64,000 nt of DNA, taken from positions 1,984,001 through 2,048,000 of the forward strand of contig CM076144.1 in NCBI GenBank assembly GCA_038025085.1. The letters are read 5' to 3'. Every line of letters starts with the position of its first letter. Positions within the stretch are counted from its first letter, which is position 1. Of the stretch, positions 12,481 through 23,989 are shown one piece after another. Made by a program: the position numbers and the translations under genes. The notes under the pieces were generated by a model that did no database searches, had not been told where the DNA came from, and worked only from the letters and a program-made list of their open reading frames with translations. This DNA is from Tetragonia tetragonoides. Its lineage: Eukaryota; Streptophyta; Magnoliopsida; Caryophyllales; Aizoaceae.

Positions 12481-12808
12481 CCAAAAAACTCGTCCGTTAC
12501 ATTACTACTCATGGACCATGGTGTGGCCCAGTCCAACTGAAGTGCAATCCAGTACTGCGACAATATCTTTTTTGGCCCAAAGATCCACACCTACCTCTTA
12601 TCGTACACCGACATGCACAAGACTTTACCCCATTCCTCATTTTCACTCTTCTTCAAAATCATAATAATTCCAGTGCTCTCCAGATTTTCATCGCCAAATT
12701 CTCTCTCAAATTAAATCACAAATCCCTCATTTTTACGCTAATTCTCAAAACCCTAATTCGCGCGCTCTTTCCCTCTCTAGATTTTCTCTCTCTTCAATCT
12801 TTGAATCC

Positions 12809-15800
12809 ATGGGAGAATCAAAGATCACAGAGATGTCGTTACCTTCTCTCTTCGAACAAGCTCGCAAGATTCATCAATTGGCCTCTGATTCCACCATTGA
12901 TCAGGTTCGTTATTCTTTTCTGAAATTGAATTAGAAATTTGAATTACTTATTGTTTCTGAAATGCCAATTTAGAAATTTGCGTCGAGTTTTTAGTTAGTT
13001 TTATTTTGTCTGATTTTATGCTCTTTTTATTTTTTTATTTTTTTGTAAATGTCGTGTTTTTGCAAATGCAGGAGAGTATAAAAAAGGGGTGTAAAGTTCT
13101 GGAACAGTGTGAGGATATGATTAGCAAGCTTGGATTATTTTCTGCTAATGAAACTAAAGAGGACATCAGCACCGCGAATCTCAAGTATATACTGGTAAAA
13201 TTCAAGTCTTTTCTGTGATTTGGTTTTTGTTTTTTTATTTTATTTTAATGTTGTTACTAATTGGTGATAGGTGAATTAACTCTGTAGCTTGTATATGCAT
13301 AATTTAGACTTATGTATTTTATCAATGAGGGACAAAAAATAACCTACTTATACTTTGAAATGACTGTAGGATGTGTGACTCAGGATATGATCGTTTGCCA
13401 TGGTTTAAGAGCGTTGTGCTTTGTTACTATCTCGCCATTCTATGTATTTATCTTAAGGGCATTAATAAACTGATACATGTAAGCCTAATTGAGCTCTTAG
13501 CTCAAGACCAACGGGGAATGAGTTGCTTGGTTATATATGTATATGGTAAAAGGGTTATATGTAGGATAGTTATTGTCCATTTATACTTGGAACACTATAA
13601 TTTGGCTGATTTGGTTACAACCTACCGGAGTTTAAATAATTGAAAGCTGAAAAGTTTCCCTATACTGTTAGACAATTGGGTAGTTATTGCCTTTCTGATC
13701 AAGGGTTTAAAGATGACAACCACTTTGTAATCAAATGGGTTAGATTGTATTTGTATACATTTGTGATTTGACTGGCCTAGGCCCGTAGCTTACTACTATT
13801 GGTGGAAGCTTCATAAATGGCATTGGGGTGATGATAGAATCTTGTACTTGTACTTGTACTTGTGTTTTAGCACACGGGCTCTCAATAATCTATTCAAGAA
13901 CTATATAGTTGACATTGTCACTAGCAACCAGTGACTTTTTCCTGGGGGTACAATGCTAAATAGTTGTTTACCCACTCACTGCAAATTTATCTTGAATTTT
14001 ATGTAATTTGGAAGTATGACTACATGTGAATGCTAAGTGTAACACTTTGTCCGGACTTTTGCGCATGGATTCTAGATTTTCTAGTGGAAAATCTTGTAGG
14101 CGACCCTTGTCGTTATGTTTGGGAAATCGGTCTTTTACTCAATTTTCCAAAATCCTATGTATGAATGTGATACCCTAGGAGAATCAGTACAACACAAGAA
14201 GACTAGTGTAACCTTCCTGCTGTTTACAGTCGCCATATACAAGCACAACACTTACAGTACTGACTTTACAGAAAGAACCACAACATCTAACTATGACTTA
14301 CTAACAGCATAGAAACGAACATACAGCTGAAGCTGAATCATGCTAATAATTTGGGCAACAAGCAGCCCTTTCCATTGAATGTATGGACTCTTAATTGTCA
14401 ATATGGGTTGCTTGGAATGAGTATATTAGCTCCTTTGTTTTCCCTTTATTTGGGTTGGGGCCCTTTGGGGGGTGCGGTGGATGGGGTGGAAATTTAAGGG
14501 AGACTCATTACTAGAGGAATAATTACTTTGGTGGTGCTGATTATTGTTTACCCCAGTATGAGGGTAATTCATTTACATCTCCCAATTTATACCCGCATTG
14601 CAATCAAAGAAAGAGCCCGAAAATTCCTCTCCCAATAAATTTCTTTGTTAATACCCTCATTCCAACTTCGAAGCATACCCACATGTTTCTTCATATGTTG
14701 ATGAGCTTAAGATCCAAGTGACTCTTTGGCCTCTTCCAGACTTTCCTGTGTAATTTGATTAGCACAATGAAAACAACTTGATGTTCTTTACAAGTTAATA
14801 TGGAGAAGTATGATTTGATGATACTTTTGCTGGACAAGTTAGCAGTGCCTATCTTTGATGTCTTTTGACCTTCTAGGTGTTGCTTCTGTAATCATAATGC
14901 CAACATATTTTCCTACACTGCTTAGGTTCTGTTACAGTGTTGCTATTTTTCCTACGGAGGGTTGGTATGGGTAAAAAGCTTGATTAAAGATGGTCTAAGC
15001 TTTGTTAGCTGATAATCAGATGATGACAATTGACATAATGTTTTAATCTTTCAACTCTGCAGGTGCCATACTATTTAGGTGAGCTGACAGAAAAAGTTCA
15101 ACAAGAGGATAGGATACAGATTGTTAAGGCTTCACAAGCGAAATTTAAGGTACTTATAATTCTGACAGGAACGATGCCTTCTACTGTAATCTTTATTTGT
15201 ATGCTTGCATCTCCTTTAGCACTTGAATGTTCTCATTTATTTGTTCTCTTGTCAGGAATTTATTTCATTTTGTGAAGCCATGGAACTTGTGCCTGAAGAA
15301 GAGTTGGAATCTTCCAGGGAAGGTGGCTCTAATACTTTCGCTGATAAAAGGGCCAGAAAGGTTAGTCTGAGTTGTATACTGCTATGGGTATTTTATGATT
15401 TTCTGGGATATAGATTTGTATTTGACAGTTAAATCTAGTCTTACAATCTTGGCTAACTGCATTCTATGCTGTAGATTGCTCGGTTTAAACGTCACAAAGC
15501 TGCTGAGTCAAAGCTGTTGGAAATCATGGAGCGGAGGGAACGACGTGGACGTTCAACAAGAGCCGCAGCATTATCTACTCCAGTTGAGGCAGGAGAGGAA
15601 GATGTGCTGGATGATGATGGTGAGGAAGAGAGGGAGGTTAGTTGATATTTTATTCCTTTTATTAAACAAGAAGATGCTGTAAACTCATCTAGATTAAGAA
15701 CAAACTATGAGGACCCCACCGAAGTACGCACTCAAATGTTTAAATATGTATGCATATATGTTTTCGCCAGGCGAGTATGTGGAGTTTATTTATGAGGCTT

Positions 15801-17142
15801 GGTGTGTTTCTGTAATTAATGTTTGTTTCTCCATTGCAGGCATGGCTTACAACCATTTCTTTGGCAGTTTGCAAGGTATCTTGTCATAATGGCAAACCTA
15901 TAGCAGATATTCTTTTTTGTCTATGTTTCTTGGTAGTCATGTTTCAATGTTGCCTTATGCTCACGTGCTGTTTATCTGCATATCATAGGCATTGGATCTG
16001 CTTGAAATGCTGAAGAAAGAAGAAGAAATGCTTTCCGCTGTAAAGGAAAGACAATTGCAGGTATCACTTGATGCATTTGTTGCATGGTGTATGTTAGTGA
16101 ATAAGTTAGTGACTTTATTATTCTGTTCTTCTCTTCGCTCGACTTTGTCTGAGGTACTGAGATCGTCAATTGGGTTTTTGTTTTCTTCTCTTTTTACATG
16201 GATTGCTTAGGGAATATGCAACTATGAGGAATATGTAACTAACTAGAGTTTTGAAGCTCCTGCGAGTAGATAAAAGTAGTGACTTTTGCATGGACTACTA
16301 AGCGAGTATGTAATCAATAAAAATACAGAGCTTGCATATGTATTGTGCATGCTAATGAGTGCGTGGTTTAGAACCAGTATCTTTTATGCTTGCAAACAAA
16401 GGTAGCAGTGGTGAAGTTCTTTTATGATGGTAAGCTTTCTCTATCTAGATGTTGACCATGTATGTATCTCACGTTGCAGGACGGAGGAAAGGAATTTGCT
16501 GAGTCTATCTTAGATGGGCGTATAAAGAAGGCAGAGGAGTGGCATCGTGGTGCTGCTGTTCGATCCCAATACACAAAACCAGCTCAGCCAATAACATGTG
16601 CCACTTTTGCTCAAGATGTCTTAGAAGGGAGAGCAACTGTTTCTCAGGCTCATGAACACAAACATCAGCCTGCCCTATTTGGGCCAGCTAGTCTTGTGGG
16701 TGGTAGTCTCACCACTGAAAGAGAAAGGCTGGCAGCACAAGTTTTTCAACCTAGCCACAGGTACATTCAGGCTCAATAATGGTTGAGATACCGTTGCGTT
16801 CTCTCTCCCTACATTATTTCCTTAGCCTCCCTTTCAAGTTTTTAAACTTTTGCCACGAAAGTTGATTCTGTATATTCTGCTCTGGTTCCCAGGTTGCCTT
16901 GGATGAGTATCGAGGAAGCTGGTGAGGTGGAGATGGAGATGATGAATCAATGGCAAGAGGGAGCCAAGAAGTTTATCGAAGAATCAAATTCCTCATGGTA
17001 CAATGATACTCGAAAACCAGGCCTCCCTGATGAGGACGATGAGGACGATGAAGCTGCAGTTGATAGAGCTAGAGCTTTTGATGACTGGAAAGATGATAAT
17101 CCTCGTGGTGCAGGGAACAAAAAGCTCACTCCCTGTGGTTGA
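12809..17142 (+). CDS. TAP46: TAP46, PP2A-associated TAP42/alpha4 family protein (complete)
   Basis: Exons: 12809–12904, 13072–13194, 15063–15149, 15256–15360, 15475–15636, 15840–15875, 15989–16060, 16480–16760, 16893–17142. They join in frame to 403 residues, matching the roughly 400 of plant TAP46. The protein starts MGESKITEMSLPSLFEQARK. It contains VPYYLGELTEKVQ, the basic block ARFKRHKAAESKL, the conserved DGGKEFAESILDGR, and the C-terminal PWMSIEEAGEVEMEMM followed by an acidic stretch and a DDWKDDNPRGAGNK tail. TAP46 binds the catalytic subunits of PP2A, PP4 and PP6 and acts downstream of TOR. An in-frame UTR ORF upstream is not part of the protein. Intron 2 is the longest (about 1.9 kb) and shows no other gene. 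Confidence 0.97.
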
Positions 17143-17362
17143 TAGCTGTGATTAAGTGAACTAGATATTTGTACCGTTGTAATGCTTTAAATTCCATATA
17201 CATATACTGCGAGACAGTTGATTAATTATAGTACAATGTAGTTCTAATTTGTAGTACTCAATAAATGCAATATTTAGTTCCTACGTAGGCCAATTCTATT
17301 TCTACACGTTTGTGATTGTGGTGAACTGGTTGTATTTCATTTTTTTCTTTACAACAAATATG

Positions 17363-17500
17363 GTTAATCTTGTTTTCATCTTTGATGTCGTTTCCGGTGT
17401 GATATCATATGGCCCTTGTATGATATCAGGTAAGTGTAAACCTATCCTGCTCTCTGTTGGGTTCAAAATCTACGCGTTTAATCCTTTTATGTGCGAGAAC
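17363..17500 (+). pseudogene. Kelch-like gene fragment, inverted paralogue of the 22.6–23.5 kb copy
   Basis: The frame reads NLVFIFDVVSGVISYGP then KPILLSVGFKIYAFNPF. It aligns at DNA and protein level with LVFIYDVFSGEVVNGP and NPILLSVGSKIYAFNRF on the opposite strand at about 23.15–23.28 kb. It stops at 17507–17509 after about 45 matching codons and has no start or downstream exons. It is a decayed fragment of a kelch-repeat/F-box-like gene located just past the TAP46 3' UTR. Confidence 0.75.
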
Positions 17501-17509
17501 ATGAATTAG

Positions 17510-18034
17510 TCTTCTCAACCTCGGGAATGCTTTCTTGGAGGAACACGCCATTGATATCTTCAGGGCCCATGAGATTAGTCTGGCAAAGCATGGACATCCA
17601 TGCTATCTAAAAAAGAGAACACTCCATTGATATGTCCTTGAGAACCATTTTCCACACTTATTCCCTTGCGTGGCTGATAAAATAATCTGGTATTGATATT
17701 ATTGGATGGGGTATAGAAGTTTTGAAGGACATACAGGAAACATTTAAATATAGGTCATTCACTAGGCTTCTTGGGCAGGCTTGCTACCACCAAACCTTCT
17801 CCATTCTCTTCTACTTCGAACTGAAACTTGATAAAATTAGTATGTACTCTCAGAATGTGCTACTTTCAGACTATTGTTTGGTTTTGTGGTAACTTTTCTC
17901 TCTTATAGTAAGATCTATAGATGTCAAAGGCTTTTCTTATTATATAGAAGAGAATAACTTGGAATAAAGTGTCATGATCTTTGTGGCAGTGCAACAGGGT
18001 TCTACTATGATTTAAGGTTACTGATTTGCGATTT
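17510..18034. other. Non-coding stretch between two duplicated fragments
   Basis: No coding signal is seen. It separates the kelch fragment from the phytolongin-flank copy. Confidence 0.4.
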
Positions 18035-18345
18035 TCGGTTGTGCAGGTAGTGGGAGATGAAACAGATATATTTGTATCCCAAGACTAAGAGTAACCTAGG
18101 GGGAATGATCAAGGGATCATTCCATGTTTTTTTGAGCTTTTCGGTCCGGCTATGCTGTTTTTTTGGTATTCTAACCCTTTCTGGAATGATTTGTAGTGAA
18201 GACAGAGACCGTCTAGCTTTTGGTGTTGCAGCACTTGATTGATCAATTTCTTTTGTAATTCGTTCAATTGTGTATGCAGAACACCAATATGTTACTTGTG
18301 CAGGCTCTTCAATGAGATATGATATTATCAGCCTTTTATCCAAGG
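18035..18345 (+). repeat. Duplicated phytolongin 3' flank (inverted relative to 23.99–24.27 kb)
   Basis: Blocks such as CAGATATATTTGTATCCCAAG, TGATCAAGGGATC, TTTTTGAGCTTTTCGGTC, CTTGATTGATCAATTTC and ACACCAATATGTTACTTGTG occur here on the plus strand. They occur in the same order on the minus strand just downstream of the phytolongin stop codon (24265 down to 23990). The copy carries no phytolongin coding sequence. It is best read as a 3' UTR/flank fragment of a duplicated or lost phytolongin paralogue. Confidence 0.85.
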
Positions 18346-18804
18346 GACCAATTTTCTTTTGTTTGTACATTTCTTCTTAGTGAAAGTCCTTTGGTTTGTT
18401 TCTGGATAAAGTCCTTAGAACCTGTTGCAATCACATTTTGAGTAGTGTTATCTTGCTATTGCGATTGAGTTACCTTAGTATTTGCAATCGAATGAAATCG
18501 ACATTCATCTACTGCATCTTGAACAATAACACATCTGATTAATTAGTTGATGCTGTTTATTTTTGTGAAGTATCAGCAATGTTGTATGGTTATGATTTTT
18601 ACTTTGGGAATTTGGTATCACAATTCACAGGGAGTTGTATTATTATATATTGTTTCTATTGTAGCCTTTTGTGTTCAGCATATTGTTTCCTTTGTTTCCT
18701 ACTAAGATTTTCATTATTTGATCATATGTTACTTGAATTGAATGCATATTTTGTGTGTAATGACATGCTGTGTACGTTCTTTTTTTAATAGAGCTTGGGT
18801 TTTC

Positions 18805-18985
18805 AGATCCAGTAGATAGGTTTGTTCAGAAGTGATCTATCACTAGTGGTTCTTTGTTTCTGTTTCCTCTCTTTATTTGTACGTTCTGTTTTTAAAGTTT
18901 TGCTATTAAAGTACAGTAGACAGGTTTGCTCAGAAGAGATCTATCACTAGGGATTCTTTGTTTCTGTTTCCTCTCTTTATTTGTG
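18805..18985. repeat. Two imperfect tandem units of about 75–80 bp
   Basis: The segment running AGTAGATAGGTTTGTTCAGA to CTCTCTTTATTTGT at 18809–18880 recurs with few changes at 18914–18982 (AGTAGACAGGTTTGCTCAGA to CTCTCTTTATTTGT). No gene is associated with it. Confidence 0.8.
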
Positions 18986-19250
18986 TTGAGAGTGTTTCCT
19001 ACTTTTTGCTCTTATGGTTTTCAGATCCAGTACTCGTGTCTGTCTGTCTCTCTCTCTTTCTCGACCAAAGTCGTCAGATCTGGTGTACTTCTCCTCTGCT
19101 GTTTTTCCATGTTTGGGGCTCTACATATTTCTAAACCCCAAGTATGGAAAACTAGATGAAGGAAAAACCAACCACCACAACCCAGTCCTAGGCTTTGATT
19201 TCATTTTATTATTACTGTATTATTTATTGTTGAAACTGTCATCAATAAGT

Positions 19251-19363
19251 TTTGTATGAGGCTGCTTCAAGGTGAGGCTACCTCTATATACAAGTATGAT
19301 GTTGACATGACATCATACTTGTATGAGAGGGCCTCACCTCGAGACCGGCTCATACGAGATTTT
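19251..19363. mobile_element. Short MITE of about 110 bp (copy 1)
   Basis: The whole element folds on itself. The left end GTATGAGGCTGCTTCAAGGTGAGGC pairs with the right end GCCTCACCTCGAGACCGGCTCATAC, and the centre ACAAGTATGATGT…ACATCATACTTGT is also palindromic. A related copy lies at 26936–27035. It has no ORF. I do not assign a superfamily. Confidence 0.8.
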
Positions 19364-20245
19364 GTGAACTGTCATTCCCATCTTTTCAAATTAAAGAACA
19401 GTTCTTTACTGTGTGAACTTCATTAAAGAAATAATTTGAATCCCCATGATGAAAAAACAGTTGATCACTTTTGTTTGCCTTATACATAAATTTGAATATC
19501 TACAACTACAGCCTAAATCGACATGTTTGATCTTTCCCAGGGAAAATGTGCAAGCGCAAAAGTGTGAAATGCCTCTCCTTAATAGAGTATTTGAGAGGCA
19601 ACTCGCCTTTTCATTCCTATGAGAGGTGACCCAAACCAAGAAATCGTAAGTACGATACCGTGAAGTTGATAATTACGAAACCATCGATTCAGTTGATCAT
19701 TAGTAAAACGCTAATCTTGGTTTTCAGAACTTTTGACAAAGGCCTGTGTTACACTAGGTCTACCTTTAAACCTTCTAATTTATTTGTTTCCAGAAGATCA
19801 ATTAAATTTAGAGAAAAATGTACCACGTATGAGGAGCAATGTTCTAAAAATTTGTTGGAATTTCGCGAACTACTTTTGAATACTTTCTTCAAACATTACA
19901 TAGTATTTCTTTTGCCCAAGTGTCTTAGCCACTTTCTCTGTTGAGGTAGGCTTTCAGTCATTGCTACTACTTCGATTACAAAACATTTTGTGACTTTGAC
20001 GCTGCTTGTGATCTTCCTGAAGTTTTTTACTTGGAAGTTACATGCTGAACATGATGAGATGCTAGACAAGGTCTTCAAAGGTGGTCCAAAATATTTCGAT
20101 AAAAATTTGGAGCGGCTCCGATTCCTAAGGAATGCTGTTGTTCACTTGTGCGACGATAATTACACGATATTATTTTTAAGTTTAACACAAATTTATAGCT
20201 TTTGCAAATATTATAATGGATCCTAACTTAAAAGTTTTCTCTTAG
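19364..20245. other. Intergenic with weak coding-like remnant
   Basis: Mostly non-coding. Around 20037–20158 the plus strand reads KLHAEHDEMLDKVFKGGP…ERLRFLRNAVVHLCDDN, which looks coding. It may be an upstream exon of the fragment ending at 20431, but the frame does not continue to an obvious donor. Confidence 0.4.
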
Positions 20246-20431
20246 GAGAAACCTTGGAAAAGGACTAAACATCATCAAGTCTTGCATAAGGTGTACTATG
20301 AGGAGTATGTCTACATTGTGGAGGCCAAATTTCCAATCCTTGGTGAAGTGCAAGAAGTCCTGAAATTGCCTTCTGAGTTGGTGCCGACAAAATCAGCTCA
20401 GAATACCACCGGGGAGGAGGTAGAGATATAG
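20246..20431 (+). pseudogene. Orphan terminal exon of an unrecognised gene
   Basis: After a good acceptor (TTTTCTCTTAG) there are 61 open codons beginning EKPWKRTKHHQVLHKVYYEE, containing LGEVQEVLKLPSELVP, and ending at a TAG at 20429–20431. Composition and the acceptor look like a genuine last exon, possibly linked to the coding-like stretch at 20.04–20.16 kb. I do not recognise the family, and there is no start, so it is probably a gene fragment carried into this repeat-rich interval. Confidence 0.4.
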
Positions 20432-20571
20432 GATAGGAAAAAAAAGGATAAATAAAAAACCAATTTGATAATTTGGAGATAACATAAAATAACCTAACCT
20501 AACCTAACTAACCTAGCTAACCTAAATTAACACAACCTAATCAATTTCTGTTGGGAAAACCACAACATTTA

Positions 20572-21239
20572 TAACATTAAGGGCAATTCCAATTGGTAGG
20601 CCTCAGTTTGTAGCTTTTTTAATTGGTAGACATTCTTAACTGCGAAATCCAGCTGGTAGGCCTGTACTTTTGACACCGTCAAGTCCGTGACCTCTTTTTT
20701 AATTTTCTGTCAGCTTGCCCGTTAATTTAAGCGTTTGACCATATTTCTTCGTTGACTGTTGTTTATGCGTAATGTTTTGACCAAAACACCCTTCTTTTAC
20801 TCCCTTTTTCCTCTAAAATAAAAACTCAATTTTCCCTCTCATTTTATTTTACTCCATTTTCCCTCTTTTTTCGCCTTTATATTTCGTCTTTCTTTTTCGT
20901 TTCCCCAACTCAGAATTAAAACCTAGAATCTGTGACTATTCTCTCTCCTAAAACCCAATGATGATGGGTTGGTTGAAGATCAGTAATGACTGACTTCATT
21001 AAAACAGCCTTTCACATGCGAATAATATGACATGGGTGTGGTTGTTCCTTTTTAAATGGGGGCATTAACGACATTCCAAAATTTAACGGGCAAGCTAGTG
21101 GAAAATTAAAAAAAAGAGGTCATGAGATGGACGACGTCAAAAGTACAGGCCTACCGGCTGGATTTCGCAGTTACAAATGTCTACCAATTAGAAGAGTTAC
21201 AAACTGAGGCCTACCAATTTGAAATTTCCCTAACATTAA
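20572..21239. mobile_element. Non-autonomous Mutator-like (MULE) element, 650 bp, 9-bp TSD
   Basis: The element spans 20581–21230. The ends are long inverted repeats of about 140 bp: the left end GGGCAATTCCAATTGGTAGG pairs with the right end CCTACCAATTTGAAATTTCCC. Pairing continues inward through AAATCCAGC…GGTAGGCCTGTACTTTTGAC and the ACGGGCAAGCT region. It is flanked by a perfect 9-bp direct repeat TAACATTAA (20572–20580 and 21231–21239). Long TIRs with a 9-bp duplication are diagnostic of MULEs. The interior has no transposase ORF. Confidence 0.93.
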
Positions 21240-21700
21240 TTAGTTGAAATATTTGTACCATTTGAAATCCAACGAGCGAGAGTGATCTCAAACCCAATGT
21301 TCCCAAGTACAATTGTACGGTATTATATGTGTGTGATATTGTGAAACCGGAGCCGCAACGACAAACCAAGTGATGTTTAACATTTTTTGGTAATTTGATA
21401 AGTTAATTGAAAATTAATTGGTTCGTTCTTTTTCTTAGAAATTGTTTTTGCACAGCTACCCTTCGGAAAAACCAGTTGAAAGGATTCCAGACTTGGAGAA
21501 CATGACCAAATTAAGAAAAAAAGGGTCTTACACCCAAAACAAGTGAGGAAGTAAGTTACACCAAATTTCTTGGAGTTTCGTGCATTCATATAAAAAAAGA
21601 CATAATACCTTAAATTCCCTACCTAAATACCTCCAACATTTTACTATGGTTTACTTGAATGCACACTTTGCAACCAATTGATGAGGGTCGAAAAGAGCTG
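21240..21700. other. Intergenic, no gene recognised
   Basis: AT-rich sequence with short ORFs only. No recognisable feature. Confidence 0.4.
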
Positions 21701-21719
21701 AATGGTGCAACCAAATGCT

Positions 21720-22135
21720 TTGCTCAGTTCGAGCTCATTTGCAAGCCCGACCTAAAACGAACTTTAATAATTGAGCTCGAGCTCGATAAATTCTTTTGAG
21801 CTCAAACTTAGCTTGTTTTAGCTCGATAAGATAAACGAGTCGAGTTTGAGTTGCGCTTGTTCACGAATGTATAAATTTATAATAGTTTGGTAAATTTTAT
21901 ACGCATATTGAATCTATAAGTACTGAAATAAAATAATCAAAGTTTAAATAAACTTGAACGAGCTTCTAACGAGTTGTTAACAAATGAGCTGTTCGCGAAC
22001 ATAAACGAGCCAAATTCGTTCCAACTCGAACTCGACTTCTTTATTAAACGAACTTGAAAATTCTGTTCGAACTCGGCACGTTTAATGATAAACGAGTTTT
22101 GACTGAGCTTGTTCGCGAAAGGTTCGCAAGTGTAT
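21720..22135. repeat. GAGCTCGA-rich dispersed repeat (copy 1)
   Basis: Dense in GAGCTCGAGCTCG, AACGAGTCGAGTTTGAG and TCGAACTCGA-type motifs on both strands, giving a loosely palindromic, non-coding block. A second block with the same vocabulary lies at 42995–43315. The class is unclear. Confidence 0.6.
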
Positions 22136-22161
22136 TAAATCATTTACATCCTAATTCCAAC

Positions 22162-22430
22162 CTACTTCAATATACAGTGCCAAACCTCATAAACGTTAGG
22201 GCATTGAAAAGATAGATGGCAACAATCTTGTATTCCTGCATTGCCTGTACAAGTGCAACTTTGAAGAACCCCTTGATTGAAAAATTGGTCTCTAGTATGG
22301 AGTCTCTGTTGAATTGCTACCCAAGCGATAAATTTGTGTCGGATGTTGCAGTGTTGCTTTATCCTTACTGTAGGAGACACTGTAAGCTGTTCCTGTATCC
22401 TTTTCGTTGTGACCCCATGCTCTTCTTGAT
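22162..22430 (-). mobile_element. LINE remnant: reverse-transcriptase zinc-binding domain
   Basis: The minus-strand frame reads RHKFIAWVAIQQRLHTRDQF…CTCTGNAGIQDCCHLSFQCP…YEVW. This matches the layout of the zf-RVT domain at the C-terminus of plant L1-type non-LTR retrotransposon polyproteins: hydrophobic W-A-x-x-x-R-L-x-T-x-D, a Cys pair, then H-L-x-F-x-C-P ending VW. Only the domain remains. There is no reverse transcriptase or endonuclease in the flanks. Confidence 0.7.
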
Positions 22431-22625
22431 CTGTTTTCCTGTTCTTTTTGAGACACTTCACAATCTTGTTCTTACAAACCTCAAAGGCACCCACCTCCAG
22501 GGCACCGGGCCTTCTCTAACAACACACCCACCTACAACGCCATACATGATACACCTTACTAGGTTTCGTTTCATTTCCATCCCCAGAAGGAAAATGAAAG
22601 ATACGTAACAGATTCCATTTCACCT

Positions 22626-23508
22626 CTATATTTGTAAGCAGACGAGACGAGACGTGGAGTCTGACCTGATTTGAAGAATTTCCTGAAAATATAGATGACC
22701 TTCATCCTTATCATACTTGAAGCTGTATGCGCAAATTCGTAGATAGACTCTGAGCAGACAAACCACACATTACATGAATGTCATCACTGAGATTCTGACC
22801 CAGATATAAAAAAGGCAACTTCTTGTGACTCACTCGCTTCCATGCATTACCGGCTGACCTTTTCTGTTTATCTTTCTTTTTACTTACTCTATCAATAGCA
22901 ATAGCAGCAGCAGCAGCGGTAGTAGTAATAGTACGTATCATAAGCAAAAGTGCCTTCACCGCCCACAGATATCAAAATCAAAGACCCATAAACAGCCCAG
23001 CCTTTAACCGAATAGGTAAATCGGTTAGACGTAACAAATTTATGAGGCGCAAACAGTTCAGACCAACAACCAGTATCTGTATCGAGGACCTCGAATGGGG
23101 GTTTGGAGTAATTGACATTGCTGACCCCTAATTTACCTTTTAGAAAACGATTAAATGCGTAGATTTTGGAGCCAACAGAGAGCAGGATAGGATTAAGCTT
23201 ACGGGATTCCATAAGAGGTCCATTGACTACCTCACCGGAGAAAACATCGTAGATGAAAACAAGTCTTCCGCCACCAATCATATAGATTTTGTTGGTTCCC
23301 ATTGATAAGAAGGAAAAATAAGGAGGTAATTTGGCTTTATCAAACGTGTTTATTGGCTCATCAAGTTCTATAACTTCTCTTCCGCCATTGTTATTATCAT
23401 CATCAATTCATCATCAAGAAAATCTGATTCCGGAATTGAGTGCAAACAATACTGGAGTTCCTTATCCAGCAGGACCACTATCAATTGCCTTCTTCTCTTT
23501 TCTGCCAT
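22626..23508 (-). pseudogene. Disrupted kelch-repeat (F-box/kelch-like) gene
   Basis: An ATG at 23508 opens MAEKRRRQLIVVLL…IPESDFLDDE. The frame then shifts within a GATGATAATAAC repeat near 23.40 kb and continues REVIELDEPINTF…FLSMGTNKIYMIGGG, LVFIYDVFSGEVV and FEVLDTDTGCWSEL, then WAVYGSLILISVGG. It runs into a TAC/TGC microsatellite (22895–22935) where the frame is lost again. Further frames read VSHKKLPFLYLGQNLSDD and FKYDKDEGHLYFQEIL down to a stop at 22626. The kelch-like strands (IYMIGGG, KIYAFN, GWAVYGSLILISVGG) support a kelch protein. At least two frame breaks suggest a pseudogene, although small introns cannot be excluded. Confidence 0.6.
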
Positions 23509-23989
23509 CTCTCTCTGTCTCTGCTCTCTTCGTTTCGTAGCAATTAAAAATTTTAAGGCTAGGGTTTACAATTTTGAAGCTAATAAATACCAATTATATG
23601 TGGATGTATACTACTACTATATCGTAGAGATACCCTACCTAGATACTTACCATATACTGTACTAGGATTCTTGCTCTCCAAGCAAAACTCTAGCTCCTCT
23701 TCTACTATATTTATGTACTCCTTGTATGTGAACCCCGTGAAAGAAAAAAAACAGAAACGACTATAGTATCCAGAAGTGATATTGTTCAAGATGCATTAGT
23801 TGCTCAATAGCAAATACCGATTCATTGGATTGCAAATATTACTAGTTGCTCAATACAATAGCAAGAGAACACAAATCAAAAGCTGATTGCCAACAGGTGC
23901 TATAAAAACTTCATCCAGAAACAAACCAAATGACTTTCACAGACAACAAATGTACAAAAAGATTGTTGATCCATTGATAAAAGACTGAT
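23509..23989. other. Intergenic between kelch-like gene and phytolongin 3' flank
   Basis: No gene is recognised. It is presumably promoter sequence for the kelch-like gene. Confidence 0.4.

Noticed and set aside
12432..12923. 163-codon plus-strand ORF overlapping the TAP46 start
   Set aside because: It is in a different frame from TAP46, begins in the degenerate SINE and runs through the 5' UTR. No family features.
20490..20545. CCTAA telomere-like repeat
   Set aside because: It is a short irregular CCTAA/CTAAC run, not the plant telomere unit (TTTAGGG). Low-complexity sequence next to the MULE.
22216..22608. 130-codon plus-strand ORF
   Set aside because: Antisense to the LINE zf-RVT remnant, which has the characteristic Cys/His layout.
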